A stretch of DNA of 57,712 nucleotides from Chromatiales bacterium (GCA_028278145.1 JANQEV010000091.1:1-57712); one strand, 5' to 3'. Numbered from the stretch's first letter, positions 29,349-39,658 are shown. Made by a program: numbers and translations. The notes: a model not told the origin generated them from the letters alone.

Positions 29349-30095
29349 ATGGCTGGACATAGTAAATGGGCCAATATCAAACATAAAAAGGCGGCCAACG
29401 ATAAAAAACGTGGCAAGATCTGGACCAAGCTGTTGCGGGAAGTGACCGTGGCGGCCAAGGATGGGGGCGGTGATATAGATTCGAACCCCAGATTGCGTCT
29501 GGCAGTGGATAAGGCCAATGCCGGTAACGTACCCAAGGATACAATCAAGCGTGCCATCGAGCGTGGTGCCGGTGGTGGTGAAGGCGAGAACTATGATGAG
29601 ATCCGCTACGAAGGCTACGGCCCTGGTGGTACCGCCGTTATCGTTGACTGCATGACCGACAATCGCAATCGTACTGCATCGGAGGTGCGTCACGCCTTCA
29701 CCAAACATGGAGGCAATCTGGGTACCGACGGTTCCGTGGCCTACATGTTTAACAAGCAGGGAATTATCTCATATGCCCCGGGTGCGGATGAGGACGGCAT
29801 TATGGAGGCTGCACTGGAGGCCGGAGCCGAGGACGTGGTTAGCAATGACGATGGTTCTATAGATGTAATGACCTCACCGGAGGAGTTTTCAGGTGTGAAC
29901 GACGGAATGATGGCCGCTGGTTTTCAACCGGATAATGCCGAGGTGACCTTTAACGCCTCTACCACCGCAGAACTGGATCAGGACACCGCAGAAAAACTGA
30001 TGCGCATGGTGGATACCCTGGAAGATCTGGATGATGTGCAGGATGTGTACACCAATGCCGACATCCCGGAAGAGATCATGGAGTCCCTGGCCTAG
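29349..30095 (+). CDS. yebC: YebC/PmpR family transcriptional regulator/translation factor
   Basis: 248-residue soluble protein of the YebC family, starting [21 protein letters not shown] with the canonical N-terminus. [31 protein letters not shown] and the [15 protein letters not shown] segment are diagnostic. Members act as transcription regulators (PmpR in Pseudomonas) and have been linked to easing ribosome stalling at proline runs. It opens the yebC-ruvCAB unit, with 45 bases to ruvC, the same order as in P. aeruginosa (PA0964 onwards). Confidence 0.96.
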   Translation: MAGHSKWANIKHKKAANDKKRGKIWTKLLREVTVAAKDGGGDIDSNPRLRLAVDKANAGNVPKDTIKRAIERGAGGGEGENYDEIRYEGYGPGGTAVIVDCMTDNRNRTASEVRHAFTKHGGNLGTDGSVAYMFNKQGIISYAPGADEDGIMEAALEAGAEDVVSNDDGSIDVMTSPEEFSGVNDGMMAAGFQPDNAEVTFNASTTAELDQDTAEKLMRMVDTLEDLDDVQDVYTNADIPEEIMESLA

Positions 30096-30140
30096 TGCGT
30101 ATCCGGCATGATCTTCAGACCTACAGAGTAACTTGCTGAT

Positions 30141-30641
30141 ATGCGGCGTATTCTCGGTATCGACCCCGGCTCGCGTATCACCGGCTATGGGGTAATCGAG
30201 AGCGATGGCAGAAAGAGTGTGCATATCGCCAGTGGCTGCATCAAACTGGGGGGAGGCGACCTGCCGCAGCGTCTGGGAGAGATCTATCGTGCAATCTCCC
30301 AGGTGATTCTGGATTATGGTCCAACCGAGATGGCGGTGGAGGAGGTGTTTGTCTCCAAGAACCCGTCCTCAGCCTTGAAGCTGGGTCATGCCCGTGGTGC
30401 AGCTGTATGTGCCGGGGTTATGGCTGGACTGGAGATTGCAGAATACACCCCACGTAGGATCAAGCAGGCAGTGGTAGGAACCGGGGCTGCCGACAAGGAG
30501 CAGGTGCAACATATGATCAAACTTATTCTGCAATTGAATGAAAAGCTTGCAGCAGATCAGGCCGATGCCCTGGCAGTAGCCATCAGCCATGCCCACTCCA
30601 ACAGCACCCTGCTTAATATCAAGGCTGGGGGTCGTAGATGA
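30141..30641 (+). CDS. ruvC: Holliday junction resolvase RuvC
   Basis: Endonuclease that cuts Holliday junctions symmetrically after branch migration by RuvAB. 166 residues. Four acidic active-site residues are visible: Asp in LGIDPGSRITGYG, Glu in MAVEEVFVSKN, and the pair in DQADALAVAISHAH. RHJR-type core VVGTGAADKEQVQHM is conserved. Its stop overlaps the ruvA start (ATGA at 30638-30641). Confidence 0.97.
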   Translation: MRRILGIDPGSRITGYGVIESDGRKSVHIASGCIKLGGGDLPQRLGEIYRAISQVILDYGPTEMAVEEVFVSKNPSSALKLGHARGAAVCAGVMAGLEIAEYTPRRIKQAVVGTGAADKEQVQHMIKLILQLNEKLAADQADALAVAISHAHSNSTLLNIKAGGRR

Positions 30642-31243
30642 TCGGCCGGTTACGTGGTGAACTGATAGCCAAGGATCCCCCGTTTCTACTGTTGGATGTT
30701 AATGGTGTGGGGTATGACGTTGAGTCCCCCATGTCCACCTTCTACAATCTGCCTGAATTGGGCAAACAGGTGGTGCTGTTTACCCATCTGGCCATACGTG
30801 ACGATGCCCACGTACTCTATGGTTTTGCTTCAGAGTCGGAGCGAGCGCTGTTTCGTGCCCTGCTCAAGGTGAGTGGGGTCGGGGCCAAGATGGCCCTGGC
30901 CATTCTGTCAGGTATGAGCGCAGATGATTTTGCTACCTGTGTCCAGGCCGAGGATACCGCTGCCCTGGTACGCTTACCTGGTATAGGCAAGAAGACTGCA
31001 GAGCGGCTGATTGTGGAGATGCGTGATCGACTGGATAAGCTGGGTCTGGCACCGTCAGCAGTAGCTCCCAAGGGGACAACTGCTACCCAGGAACCTAACC
31101 CGGTGGCAGATGCCATAGGTGCCCTGATTGCGCTGGGCTACAAGGCTAGTGATGCCAGCCGCATGGTACGGGCGATCGATTGTGAAGGGCTGTCCAGTGA
31201 AGAGATTATTCGTGCTTCACTCAAGGCCGCGGTAACCACTTGA
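30638..31243 (+). CDS. ruvA: Holliday junction branch migration protein RuvA
   Basis: Tetrameric junction-binding partner of RuvB. 201 residues. Three domains are seen: an OB fold (MIGRLRGELIAKDPPFLLLDVNGVGYDV), helix-hairpin-helix pairs (LLKVSGVGAKMALAIL and VRLPGIGKKTAERLIVEM), and after a flexible linker the C-terminal three-helix domain that contacts RuvB (DAIGALIALGYKASDASRMV). Overlaps ruvC by four bases; 24 bases precede ruvB. Confidence 0.97.
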   Translation: MIGRLRGELIAKDPPFLLLDVNGVGYDVESPMSTFYNLPELGKQVVLFTHLAIRDDAHVLYGFASESERALFRALLKVSGVGAKMALAILSGMSADDFATCVQAEDTAALVRLPGIGKKTAERLIVEMRDRLDKLGLAPSAVAPKGTTATQEPNPVADAIGALIALGYKASDASRMVRAIDCEGLSSEEIIRASLKAAVTT

Positions 31244-31267
31244 GAACAGAAGAATATATAGCACTCT

Positions 31268-32320
31268 ATGTCAGGACATGACCCAATAATCATCCCAGAG
31301 GCCGGCTCAGATGATGCCGCCGTAGACCGGGCCATCCGCCCTAAAAGCCTCAGTGACTACGTGGGTCAGCCCACAGTGCGGGACCAGATGGAGATCTTTA
31401 TCCAGGCCGCCAGGGGACGGGAAGAGGCCCTGGATCATACCTTGATCTTTGGTCCCCCCGGGCTGGGCAAAACCACCCTGGCCCACATCATTGCCAATGA
31501 GATGGGCGTTGGACTGCGCCAGACCTCAGGGCCGGTGCTGGAAAAGCCAGGAGATCTGGCGGCCCTGCTCACCAATCTGGAACCCCATGATGTGCTGTTT
31601 GTGGATGAGATCCATCGCCTGTCGGCGGTGGTGGAAGAGGTGTTGTATCCGGCCATGGAAGATTTCCAGCTAGATATCATGATCGGCGAGGGGCCGGCAG
31701 CCCGCTCCATAAAGCTGGATTTGCCACCATTTACCCTGGTTGGTGCTACCACCAGGGCTGGCCTGCTTACCTCACCACTCAGAGATCGTTTTGGTGTGGT
31801 GCAGCGCCTGGAGTTCTATTCCACCCAGGACCTGACCCATATCGTACAGCGCTCATCCGGAATCATGAATATTGGAATCGATGATGCCGGGTCCAGTGAG
31901 ATTGCACGGCGTTCCCGTGGCACCCCGCGTATCGCCAATCGCCTGCTGCGCCGGGTACGGGACTATGCCCAGGTGAAAGCGGATGGAAGGATTACCAAAG
32001 AGGTGGCTGATCTGGCCCTGGGGATGCTCAAGGTAGACAATAATGGTTTCGACAGTATGGACCGGAGGCTGCTTTCGGCCGTGATCAAGAAGTTCGATGG
32101 CGGTCCGGTAGGGGTGGACAGCCTGGCAGCGGCCATAGGTGAAGAGCGGGGTACCATCGAGGATGTCCTGGAACCGTACCTGATTCAGCAGGGGTTCCTG
32201 ATGCGAACACCCCGTGGGCGCGTGGCCACCAGGGCTGCATATCTCCATTTTGGCCTTACTCCCAGTCAAGATGAGGGCAAGGGCCTGCCCGATACCCCAG
32301 ATATGTTCTCTGATGAATAA
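31268..32320 (+). CDS. ruvB: Holliday junction branch migration helicase RuvB
   Basis: Hexameric AAA+ motor that drives branch migration with RuvA. 350 residues. Walker A is GPPGLGKTT, Walker B is LFVDEIHRL, sensor 1 is LVGATTRAG, and the arginine finger region is SPLRDRFGV. The C-terminal winged helix contains [28 protein letters not shown]. Followed by a 314-base gap before ybgC. Confidence 0.97.
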   Translation: MSGHDPIIIPEAGSDDAAVDRAIRPKSLSDYVGQPTVRDQMEIFIQAARGREEALDHTLIFGPPGLGKTTLAHIIANEMGVGLRQTSGPVLEKPGDLAALLTNLEPHDVLFVDEIHRLSAVVEEVLYPAMEDFQLDIMIGEGPAARSIKLDLPPFTLVGATTRAGLLTSPLRDRFGVVQRLEFYSTQDLTHIVQRSSGIMNIGIDDAGSSEIARRSRGTPRIANRLLRRVRDYAQVKADGRITKEVADLALGMLKVDNNGFDSMDRRLLSAVIKKFDGGPVGVDSLAAAIGEERGTIEDVLEPYLIQQGFLMRTPRGRVATRAAYLHFGLTPSQDEGKGLPDTPDMFSDE

Positions 32321-32634
32321 CGGCTAAGGGGCGTTGTTCAACAGATTATCTGCAAAAAAAGTGTCCTGATTGCGGATCAGGTCCAACATTTAACCGATTA
32401 TTCCCAAGAAGCGAAAAAATGTTGCCTTTTAAGGGCGGAATACCTTTGTAGGTTAGATGAAATTATTGGACAATATGCGGCTATTGGAATTGACTGGAGT
32501 CGTAGGCCATTTCCAGGCAGTTGGAGACAAATTTAACCCCAATTCCTGTTTCCTTGCGTTTTGATGGTGGGAAAGCGTGCATATGATCACTGTTCCGCTA
32601 TGGAAAAAGCCAGAAAATAGATCCAAGTAATAAA
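32321..32634. other. 314-base gap between ruvB and ybgC
   Basis: No coding sequence was recognised. A short inverted repeat CCTGAT-N5-ATCAGG lies at 32365-32381 without a T-run, so a terminator role for ruvB is uncertain. The tol-pal promoter is expected in this stretch, but I found no clear -35/-10 pair. Confidence 0.5.
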
Positions 32635-33054
32635 ATGACATTTTCTAAGGAATTTATCTGGCCAATCAGGGTCTACTACGAAGATACAGATTCAGGTGGC
32701 GTGGTTTATTATGCCAACTACCTGAAATTCATGGAGCGGGCCAGGACGGAGTGGCTGCGACATCTGGGGTTTGAACAAGATCGACTGGTAGAGCAGGAAG
32801 GCATCATCTTCGCCGTGCGACGGGCTGAGGTGGACTTTGTAGCACCTGCCAGATTCAATGATGCGTTGGAGGTACGCGTGGGGATAGTTGAACGTAAGAG
32901 AGCGAGCATTACATTCAGACAGGACATAATAAATACAAGCAGTGGGCAAACCCTGTGCAGTGGCAAAATACAGATAGCCAGTATAGACGCCTCCAAGCTA
33001 CGTCCCCGAGCCATACCAGAAGCTGTGCTGAAGGAGCTGCCAGATGCAGAATGA
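32635..33054 (+). CDS. ybgC: Tol-Pal system-associated acyl-CoA thioesterase YbgC
   Basis: Hot-dog-fold acyl-CoA thioesterase, first gene of the tol-pal operon. 139 residues. The motif YYEDTDSGGVVYYANYLKFMERARTEWLR contains the catalytic Asp and defines the YbgC/4HBT family. Substrates studied in relatives are short-chain or ACP-linked acyl groups; the cellular role with Tol-Pal is not settled. The 3' end overlaps tolQ by 11 bases. Confidence 0.95.
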   Translation: MTFSKEFIWPIRVYYEDTDSGGVVYYANYLKFMERARTEWLRHLGFEQDRLVEQEGIIFAVRRAEVDFVAPARFNDALEVRVGIVERKRASITFRQDIINTSSGQTLCSGKIQIASIDASKLRPRAIPEAVLKELPDAE

Positions 33055-33715
33055 TCTCTCCTTTCTCCACCTGGTGCTCAGTGCCAGCCCGCTGGTGCAG
33101 CTGGTGATGGCCTCCCTGATATTGGCCTCAGTGATTTCCTGGACCATGATCTTCGACCGCTCCCGGGTGTTGAAGAAGGCGCGTAAGGCAGCAGATCAGT
33201 TTGAAAAACGGTTCTGGTCCGGCGGGGATATGGGAGAACTCTATACCCAGGTCGGTGGCAACGATGCCTCTGCCGGCATGGCAAACATCTTCCATGCCGG
33301 TTTTCAGGAGTTTACCCGTCTGCGTAAGCATGCTGATATCGAACCCATGGCCATAGTGGAGGGAGCCAGGCGTGCCATGCATGTAGCCATGAGCCGGGAG
33401 CTGGATGGACTGGAGACCAATCTCTCTTTTCTTGCAACCGTGGGTTCCACCAGCCCCTATGTGGGTCTGTTTGGTACCGTTTGGGGCATCATGAACTCGT
33501 TTCAGGCCCTGGGTAATGTGAAGCAGGCAACCCTGTCCCTGGTGGCTCCAGGTATTGCCGAGGCCCTGATCGCCACGGCCATGGGGTTGTTCGCCGCCAT
33601 TCCAGCAGTGGTGGCCTACAACAGATATTCCAACGATGTGGAACGGTTGAATGGTCGTTACGAAGATTTTCTGGACGAATTTACCACCATTCTCCAGCGG
33701 CAGGCGCATGTATAG
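33044..33715 (+). CDS. tolQ: Tol-Pal system protein TolQ
   Basis: Inner-membrane proton-channel subunit of the Tol motor, homologous to ExbB and MotA. 223 residues with three membrane helices: one near the N-terminus (LVMASLILASVISWTMIF), then FLATVGSTSPYVGLFGTVWGIM and VAPGIAEALIATAMGLFAAIPAVVAYN. These last two line the proton path. AAGGAG at 33031-33036 sits before the ATG at 33044. Overlaps ybgC; 33 bases before the preferred tolR start. Confidence 0.96.
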   Translation: MQNDLSFLHLVLSASPLVQLVMASLILASVISWTMIFDRSRVLKKARKAADQFEKRFWSGGDMGELYTQVGGNDASAGMANIFHAGFQEFTRLRKHADIEPMAIVEGARRAMHVAMSRELDGLETNLSFLATVGSTSPYVGLFGTVWGIMNSFQALGNVKQATLSLVAPGIAEALIATAMGLFAAIPAVVAYNRYSNDVERLNGRYEDFLDEFTTILQRQAHV

Positions 33716-33748
33716 CATGCTGCTCCAAGCCAGTGGCAGGTGCCACGC

Positions 33749-34174
33749 ATGAGTCGCCAGAAAAAGAGCCGCCGTCCCATGGCAGAGATCAATGTGGTCC
33801 CATACATTGATGTGATGCTGGTGCTGCTGGTGATCTTCATGATAACCGCGCCACTTCTGACCCAGGGGGTGAAAGTGGATCTACCGGTGGCGGATGCCGA
33901 GGCGCTGCCACCGGAGGCAGATGATCCGGTGGTGGTTTCGGTCAATGCCAAGGGTGAGATGTTTATCGATATAGGTGAGGGCAAGAACGAGCCGGTAGAG
34001 CCAGAGATTCTGATGACCAGGGTTGCTGCGGTGCTTAAATACCGGCCCAAGACCCCGATCATGGTGCGGGGGGACCGCAACGTGGATTATGGCCATGTGG
34101 TGGAAGCCATGGTGATGATCCAGCAGGCAGGAGCGCCGAATGTCGGTTTGATCACGGAAACGCCGGAGAACTAG
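33749..34174 (+). CDS. tolR: Tol-Pal system protein TolR
   Basis: Single-span partner of TolQ, homologous to ExbD. 141 residues from ATG 33749; a GTG at 33740 in frame would add three. RRPMAEINVVPYIDVMLVLLVIFMITAPLL contains the membrane helix with the protonatable Asp (YIDVMLVLLVIF). The periplasmic domain ends MVRGDRNVDYGHVVEAMVMIQQAGAPNVGLITE, typical of TolR/ExbD. GCAGGT about eight bases upstream supports the ATG. The stop is directly followed by the tolA ATG. Confidence 0.95.
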   Translation: MSRQKKSRRPMAEINVVPYIDVMLVLLVIFMITAPLLTQGVKVDLPVADAEALPPEADDPVVVSVNAKGEMFIDIGEGKNEPVEPEILMTRVAAVLKYRPKTPIMVRGDRNVDYGHVVEAMVMIQQAGAPNVGLITETPEN

Positions 34175-35059
34175 ATGTTACAAATACTCAGGCGGAATCC
34201 ATTAGCAGCAGCTATAGCGATCCTGATGCACCTGGGCATCATTCTGCTGATGGTGTTTGGGCTCGACTGGTGGGATACACCGGAGCCAAAAAGGTACAAG
34301 GCAGATGTGGTCCAGGCCAGGGTGGTGGATGCAGCGAAGGTAGATGCTGAAGTAAAACGTCTGCAACAGGCAGAGAAGAACAAAAAGGCTAAGGCAGATG
34401 CAGCCAGGCGCAAGGAGATCAAGCGCCTGGAGGATCTCAGGAAGAAGCGCAAAAAGGAAGAGAAGCGTATTGCGGATCTGAAGAAGAAGCGCAAGGCGCA
34501 GGAGAAGGCAGAGAAAAAACGTAAGGCAGAGGCAAAAAAACGCAGGCTGGCTGAGGAGAAGAAACGTAAGGCGGCAGAGGCAAAAAAGCGCAGGGCTGCA
34601 GAAGAGAAGAAGCGTAAACAGGCAGAGGCCAAGAAACGTAAAGCGGCTGAGGAGAAAAAGCGCAAGGCTGCAGAGGCGAAAAAACGCAAGGCGGAAGCGG
34701 CCAAGAAGCGTAGACTGGCAGAACAACGCAAGGCTGAAGCCGAGATGCGGGCTGCCATGGAGGCGGAGCGGGATGCTACCGAATTGGACCGTTATCGGGG
34801 TTTGATCCGGGAGGCAGTAACAGCCAGCTGGATAAGGCCAACAGGCATGGGTGATGGGTTGAAGTGTACCCTGAGGATTCGTATGGCAGCGGGTGGTAAT
34901 GTGATTGCAGCCGAGGTGGTGCAGAGTAGTGGCAATGGGGCATTCGATCGCTCGGCCCGCACTGCCGTACTCAAGGCAGATCCACTTCCGGTTCCGACTG
35001 GAAGATTATTTGAAAAGTTTCGGGATATCAATTTTGTATTTGATCCAAGCGGGGGTTAA
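34175..35059 (+). CDS. tolA: Tol-Pal system protein TolA
   Basis: Links the TolQR motor to TolB and Pal across the periplasm. 294 residues in three parts: a membrane helix near residues 10-30 (AAAIAILMHLGIILLMVFGL), a long Lys/Ala/Glu-rich helix (about 55-200) made of repeated AEAKKRKAAEEKKRK units, and the C-terminal domain (YRGLIREAVTASWIRPTGMGDGLKC ... FRDINFVFDPSG). The repeat DNA gives long open frames on the opposite strand, which are not genes. 12 bases separate it from tolB. Confidence 0.95.
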   Translation: MLQILRRNPLAAAIAILMHLGIILLMVFGLDWWDTPEPKRYKADVVQARVVDAAKVDAEVKRLQQAEKNKKAKADAARRKEIKRLEDLRKKRKKEEKRIADLKKKRKAQEKAEKKRKAEAKKRRLAEEKKRKAAEAKKRRAAEEKKRKQAEAKKRKAAEEKKRKAAEAKKRKAEAAKKRRLAEQRKAEAEMRAAMEAERDATELDRYRGLIREAVTASWIRPTGMGDGLKCTLRIRMAAGGNVIAAEVVQSSGNGAFDRSARTAVLKADPLPVPTGRLFEKFRDINFVFDPSGG

Positions 35060-35071
35060 CTAAAAATTATT

Positions 35072-36382
35072 ATGAGAAAGCTATTAATATCAGTTCTGCT
35101 CTATCTGGTTCACCTGCAGGTTGCCGCCGCGCCACTGACTATTCAGATCACCGAAGGTGCTCAGGGAGCACTGCCAATTGCCGTGGTACCATTTGCCTGG
35201 CAGGGTGGTGGTTCTGGTCCCAGTCAGGATATCTCAGAGATTATCCGGGCCGATCTGGCACGTAGCGGCCTGTTCAGACCCATGCCGGTGCGAGACATGC
35301 TGGCCCGCCCCAAGGATGGCAAAGAGGTTTCCTTCAAGGATTGGCGGGTACTGCGGATGGAGAATCTGGTGGTTGGTCAGGTGCTGCCTAACAGAGGGGG
35401 AGGTTACCTGGTCAGGTTTCAACTGTTCGATGTATTCAAACAGGAACAGCTGGCAGGATACAATGTACCCACCAATGAACGTGACCTGAGAGCCACAGCG
35501 CACCATATCGCCGACATCATATATGAAAAGATTACCGGCAAACGGGGGGCATTCTCCACCAAGGTGGCTTATGTAACCTCTACCAATACAGGCGGTGGTC
35601 GACAGAACGTGGTGCTGCAGGTAGCAGATGCGGATGGACACAACCCGCAGACCATTGTCACTTCCAGCGAGCCATTGATGTCACCATCATGGTCCCCGGA
35701 TGGACGCAAACTGGCCTATGTCTCTTTTGAAGGCAAAAAGGCCTCCATCTATGTTCAGGGGGTATATACCGGAAAGCGTCAGAAGGTAGCATCCTACCGC
35801 GGTATTAACGGTGCTCCCTCCTGGTCTCCAGATGGCAAGCGGCTGGCATTGACCCTGTCCAAGGATGGAAACCCGGATATATACGTACTGGATCTGCAAC
35901 GACGCTCACTGCTGCGTCTCACCAAACACTATGGGATTGATACCGAGCCCGCCTGGTCTCCTGATGGCAGGCATGTTGTATTCACCTCCGCACGTGGTGG
36001 TCAGCCGCAGATCTATCGGGTTCCGTCCTTCGGTGGCAAGGTGCAGCGTGTAACCTACAAGGGTAAATACAATGCCCGTGCTTCATATTCTCCCGATGGA
36101 AAATCAATGGTCATGGTTAATCGTAAGGGTGGAGCCTTTCGTGTGGCCTTGTTGGATCTTAAGACAAAATCAATGCGGATATTAAGTGATGGGCGGCTGG
36201 ATGAATCTCCTAGCTTCGCGCCTAACGGTGGCATGGTAATATATGCCACCAAGGTCAGAGGAAAAGGGGAGTTAGCAGCCGTTTCAGTGGATGGAAATGT
36301 TAAACAAAGGCTGGCTCTGCAGGCTGGTGATGTACGTGAACCTGCATGGTCCCCATTTAGTCGATCAAATCAGAGGAATTGA
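35072..36382 (+). CDS. tolB: Tol-Pal system beta-propeller protein TolB
   Basis: Periplasmic protein that binds Pal and is pulled by TolA. 436 residues with a signal peptide ([20 protein letters not shown]). An N-terminal alpha/beta domain (about 25-160) precedes a six-bladed propeller with repeated [46 protein letters not shown] motifs. Ends just ahead of pal. Confidence 0.97.
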   Translation: MRKLLISVLLYLVHLQVAAAPLTIQITEGAQGALPIAVVPFAWQGGGSGPSQDISEIIRADLARSGLFRPMPVRDMLARPKDGKEVSFKDWRVLRMENLVVGQVLPNRGGGYLVRFQLFDVFKQEQLAGYNVPTNERDLRATAHHIADIIYEKITGKRGAFSTKVAYVTSTNTGGGRQNVVLQVADADGHNPQTIVTSSEPLMSPSWSPDGRKLAYVSFEGKKASIYVQGVYTGKRQKVASYRGINGAPSWSPDGKRLALTLSKDGNPDIYVLDLQRRSLLRLTKHYGIDTEPAWSPDGRHVVFTSARGGQPQIYRVPSFGGKVQRVTYKGKYNARASYSPDGKSMVMVNRKGGAFRVALLDLKTKSMRILSDGRLDESPSFAPNGGMVIYATKVRGKGELAAVSVDGNVKQRLALQAGDVREPAWSPFSRSNQRN

Positions 36383-36387
36383 CAGAA

Positions 36388-36903
36388 ATGAAATTGAAAA
36401 TGGTTAAACTGATCCCTGTGTTAGCCACCGTAATTACACTGGCAGGCTGCGCCGGCGGCCCTTTTGGTGGAGATAAGGTCGAGGAAGAGGGGGCACCCAT
36501 TGCCGAGGCTGGAACCGCAGGTGCTATGGAGAGTGGTGCCTGGAGCGGTAACCCCCTGGATGATCCCAACAGCCTGCTTTCTACTCGGGTGATCTACTTT
36601 GGCTATGATATCAGTGAGATACAGGCCGATTATCAGGATGTTGTGGCTGCCCACGGCAGCTATTTGGCAGCAAACCCAGAGGTACGGGTGACAGTGGAAG
36701 GTCATGCAGATGAGCGTGGTTCCAGAGAGTACAACATTGCACTGGGTGAGCGTCGTGCCAATGCTGTAAAACGGCTGCTATTGGCACAAGGTGCTTCCGA
36801 ACGCCAGGTTACTACCATCAGTTATGGTGAGGAACGCCCGGCTGATATAGCTTCTAGTGAAACTTCATGGGCCAGTAACCGCCGTGTTGAGCTGGCGTAC
36901 TGA
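36388..36903 (+). CDS. pal: Peptidoglycan-associated lipoprotein Pal
   Basis: Outer-membrane lipoprotein that binds peptidoglycan and TolB. 171 residues from the ATG at 36388; an in-frame TTG at 36379 is less likely, and AGAGGA at 36372-36377 fits the ATG. Lipobox TLAG-Cys21 follows a hydrophobic signal. The OmpA-like domain includes VTVEGHADERGSREYNIALGERRANAVKRLL, with the diaminopimelate-binding Asp and Arg, and NRRVELAY at the end. Confidence 0.96.
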   Translation: MKLKMVKLIPVLATVITLAGCAGGPFGGDKVEEEGAPIAEAGTAGAMESGAWSGNPLDDPNSLLSTRVIYFGYDISEIQADYQDVVAAHGSYLAANPEVRVTVEGHADERGSREYNIALGERRANAVKRLLLAQGASERQVTTISYGEERPADIASSETSWASNRRVELAY

Positions 36904-36922
36904 GTCTGAGGGGTAACGAGAT

Positions 36923-37957
36923 ATGAAGGTATTGGTTGGTGCTCTGGCGGTGTTTCTGACAACGCCGCTCTATGCACAGGGTTTCTTTTCCTCAGATGGT
37001 GATGATAGAAGGTCCAAACCGAGAAAACCATCACTGGAGCAGCGGGTGCAACTGCTTGAGCGTCGCATCAATACAATCTCAAATATTGTATTGCGTCTGG
37101 ATAGTCTGCAGCAGGAGATGCAGCAATTGCGTGGTGATGTTGAGGTACAGAGCCATGCCATGGAGCGGATGAAACAGCGCCAGACTGATTTTTATACCGA
37201 CATGGACCAGAGGATATCAAGGTTATCTGGAGAAGCGCCATCGGGTCAGCAACTTACACCTGGAGCCGTACCACCATCTACTAAACCAACGGTGATGGAT
37301 TCAACACCTCAAGATAGGGTAGCACCTCCAAGTAAGCCAAGCTGGCAATCAACACCTATTACCCCTGGCGTTGCTAAGCCACCAGCTCCTGCTATGGCTC
37401 CGGCCCCGGCGCGGCAGCCTGGTTCAAAACCACAGTCCCCAGCCCTGCCTCCTGTGGTGAGATCAGGTTCCCCATCTGTTAGTCCAACTGGTCAGTTGCA
37501 GAGCAGTTCTGTAGCTGTAGCTTCTCCCAGGCCCAAACCCAAACCTCCAGCGCCACGGCCTCAGGAAACCAAGGGGGAAAAGTCCAGTTACCAGAAGGCA
37601 TTCAATCTGCTGATGGATAGAAAGTATGACCAGGCACAGAACTCATTCCGTGCATTTCTTAAGCGTTATCCTGGTAGCAGGCTGGCAGATAACGCCCAAT
37701 ACTGGCTGGCTGAGGCAAATTACGTAACCAGGAAATTTGATACCGCCCTGGTTGAATTCAAAAAGGTGGTGCAGGTCTTCCCCAGGAGCCCTAAGGTTTC
37801 AGATGCGCTGTTGAAGGTAGGTTACATCCAGTATGAGAAAAGACAGTGGGGGGCCGCCAGGGAAACACTGGGTGGTCTGATTAATCGCTATCCCAACTCA
37901 ACAGCCAGCCAGCTGGCAAAAAAACGTCTGCATAAGATGTCTAGTGAAGGCCACTAG
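36923..37957 (+). CDS. cpoB: Cell division coordinator CpoB (YbgF)
   Basis: Periplasmic protein that couples Tol-Pal with peptidoglycan synthesis by PBP1B. 344 residues: a signal peptide (to about YAQ at residue 19), an N-terminal trimerising coiled coil (about 40-100), a long Pro/Ser/Ala-rich linker (about 105-215), longer than in E. coli, and three C-terminal TPR repeats (YQKAFNLLMDRKYDQAQNSFRAFLKRYPGS ... DNAQYWLAEANYVTRKFDTAL ... DALLKVGYIQYEKRQWGAA). The last gene of the tol-pal run, followed by a hairpin. Confidence 0.95.
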   Translation: MKVLVGALAVFLTTPLYAQGFFSSDGDDRRSKPRKPSLEQRVQLLERRINTISNIVLRLDSLQQEMQQLRGDVEVQSHAMERMKQRQTDFYTDMDQRISRLSGEAPSGQQLTPGAVPPSTKPTVMDSTPQDRVAPPSKPSWQSTPITPGVAKPPAPAMAPAPARQPGSKPQSPALPPVVRSGSPSVSPTGQLQSSSVAVASPRPKPKPPAPRPQETKGEKSSYQKAFNLLMDRKYDQAQNSFRAFLKRYPGSRLADNAQYWLAEANYVTRKFDTALVEFKKVVQVFPRSPKVSDALLKVGYIQYEKRQWGAARETLGGLINRYPNSTASQLAKKRLHKMSSEGH

Positions 37958-37989
37958 GTAAAGTTAGTAGCATTATCTTTATGCAGTAT

Positions 37990-38011
37990 GAGGGGCAGAT
38001 GGCTGCCCCTC
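37990..38011 (+). terminator. Hairpin after cpoB, probable terminator
   Basis: GAGGGGCAG, a four-base loop ATGG, then CTGCCCCTC: a perfect 9-bp GC-rich stem, 33 bases after the cpoB stop. Only a weak T-rich tail (TTCTGGTT) follows, so termination may be partial, with read-through into queE. Confidence 0.7.
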
Positions 38012-38086
38012 TTCTGGTTATGAAGCCAGTATGAATGGAATACTATTCCACACAATCAGTCCCATTGCAGAACATACAACTCAGTT

Positions 38087-38728
38087 ATGCCAACACTCCA
38101 GATAACCGAGATCTTCTACTCCCTGCAAGGTGAGTCCAATACAGTGGGTATGCCCACGGTATTTGTTCGGTTAACTGGCTGTCCGTTACGCTGTGGTTAC
38201 TGCGATACGGAGTATGCTTTTACCGAAGGAGAGCAGCTGGCACTGTCAGAAGTTATGCAACGGGTCGCTGAGCATGGTTGTAACCGTGTAACGGTAACTG
38301 GTGGTGAGCCCCTGGCCCAGAAACAGTGCCATGAGCTTATGCAAATGCTGTGTGATGCGGGATATCAGGTGTCACTTGAGACATCCGGGGCTGTGGATAT
38401 ATCAGAGGTTGACTCCAGAGTGGTCAAGGTTATGGATATCAAGACCCCTGGTTCTGGTGAGATGGAGAAGAATCTGTATTCTAATATGCAATATCTATCC
38501 AGCAGCGACCAGATCAAGTTTGTGATCTGCAGTGAAGAGGACTATGTCTGGTCAAAACAGCTGCTGGAAACAGAGCATCTTGCCGACAAGGCTGAGTTGA
38601 TCATGCTGCCAGCATTTGCACAGCAAGATGCAGTGGAATTGGCAGAATGGATATTGCGTGACCGGTTGCCGGTGCGATTCCAGATGCAGATGCATAAACA
38701 GCTATGGGGTGATGCCAGGGGGAAGTGA
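38087..38728 (+). CDS. queE: 7-carboxy-7-deazaguanine synthase
   Basis: Radical SAM enzyme that contracts 6-carboxytetrahydropterin to 7-carboxy-7-deazaguanine in queuosine synthesis. 213 residues. The cluster motif is Cys32-x3-Cys36-x2-Cys39 ([15 protein letters not shown]), and [11 protein letters not shown] is the SAM-binding glycine motif. The N-terminal [21 protein letters not shown] is diagnostic. Product passes to QueC, 13 bases downstream. QueD is not in the window; FolE2 earlier in the window supplies its substrate. Confidence 0.96.
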   Translation: MPTLQITEIFYSLQGESNTVGMPTVFVRLTGCPLRCGYCDTEYAFTEGEQLALSEVMQRVAEHGCNRVTVTGGEPLAQKQCHELMQMLCDAGYQVSLETSGAVDISEVDSRVVKVMDIKTPGSGEMEKNLYSNMQYLSSSDQIKFVICSEEDYVWSKQLLETEHLADKAELIMLPAFAQQDAVELAEWILRDRLPVRFQMQMHKQLWGDARGK

Positions 38729-38741
38729 ACAGGATGAACTT

Positions 38742-39416
38742 ATGGGTACGAAAAGGGCGGTAGTACTGGTCTCAGGTGGTCTGGATTCGGCCACCACCCT
38801 GGCTATTGCCAGAGAGCAGGGCTATGCATGCTATGCCCTCAGTATGGAGTATGGCCAGCGCCATGTGGTGGAGTTGCAGGCTGCCGACCGGGTATGTACA
38901 GCACTTGGGGCGGTGGAGCACCGCACCATGCCTATCGCCCTGGATCGGTTTGGCGGATCAGCTCTTACTGATCATGCTATTTCGGTCCCTGAGGCGGAGG
39001 GAACGGGGATACCTATCACCTATGTACCGGCACGCAATACCATATTCTTGTCACTGGCTCTGGGTTGGGCTGAGGTGCTGGGTGCTTCAGATATCTTTAT
39101 CGGGGTAAATGCTGTGGACTACTCTGGGTACCCAGATTGCAGGCCAGAGTTTTTACGTGCCTTCGAGCAGATGGCCAATCTTGCTACCAAGGCCGGTGTG
39201 GAAGGGAAAGGGTTTAAAATTCATGCCCCACTGGTGAGCCTTACCAAGGCTGAGATAATTCAGGAAGGGGTACGCCTGGGTGTGGACTACAGTGACACAG
39301 TTTCCTGCTATCAGGCGGATAGTTCAGGTCTGGCCTGTGGGGTCTGTGACTCCTGTCGCCTGCGAGCCCAGGGATTCATAGAGGCTGGAGTATCAGATCC
39401 AACTAAGTATATCTAA
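38742..39416 (+). CDS. queC: 7-cyano-7-deazaguanine synthase
   Basis: ATP-dependent conversion of 7-carboxy-7-deazaguanine to preQ0. 224 residues from ATG 38742; the frame is open to 38616, but that is inside queE, and AGGA at 38731 precedes the chosen ATG. The PP-loop is [12 protein letters not shown], and the C-terminal zinc site has [20 protein letters not shown]. tRNA-Lys lies 1.5 kb downstream; in P. aeruginosa the tRNA directly follows queC. Confidence 0.96.
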   Translation: MGTKRAVVLVSGGLDSATTLAIAREQGYACYALSMEYGQRHVVELQAADRVCTALGAVEHRTMPIALDRFGGSALTDHAISVPEAEGTGIPITYVPARNTIFLSLALGWAEVLGASDIFIGVNAVDYSGYPDCRPEFLRAFEQMANLATKAGVEGKGFKIHAPLVSLTKAEIIQEGVRLGVDYSDTVSCYQADSSGLACGVCDSCRLRAQGFIEAGVSDPTKYI

Positions 39417-39658
39417 TTGAAAAATAAAGATAATATGTTTTTTATATCTGAGATTGTCCAGTTTGCAATACAAGCAATTTGTACCTTTGGGAATGACGTT
39501 TATTAGCTTTTGCTATATTCTTAGCCACTAATATAACGATTTTGATTGTGGTCATAAAAAATGGTTGCACAGGTATAGATTTCATTGGCTGGTTAACACT
39601 TCGTTTCCTGAGGTACATTAGTAAAGTTCTAATATTATAAGAAAGTTGTGGAGGGGTA

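Noticed and set aside
34500-34735. Possible CRISPR or tandem repeat array from repeating DNA words
   Set aside because: The words encode the tolA helix repeats in frame, vary at codon positions and have no spacers. No CRISPR array was seen anywhere.
34171-34758. Long minus-strand open frame rich in Ala, Ser, Arg and Phe
   Set aside because: Shadow of the Lys/Ala/Glu repeats of tolA on the opposite strand.
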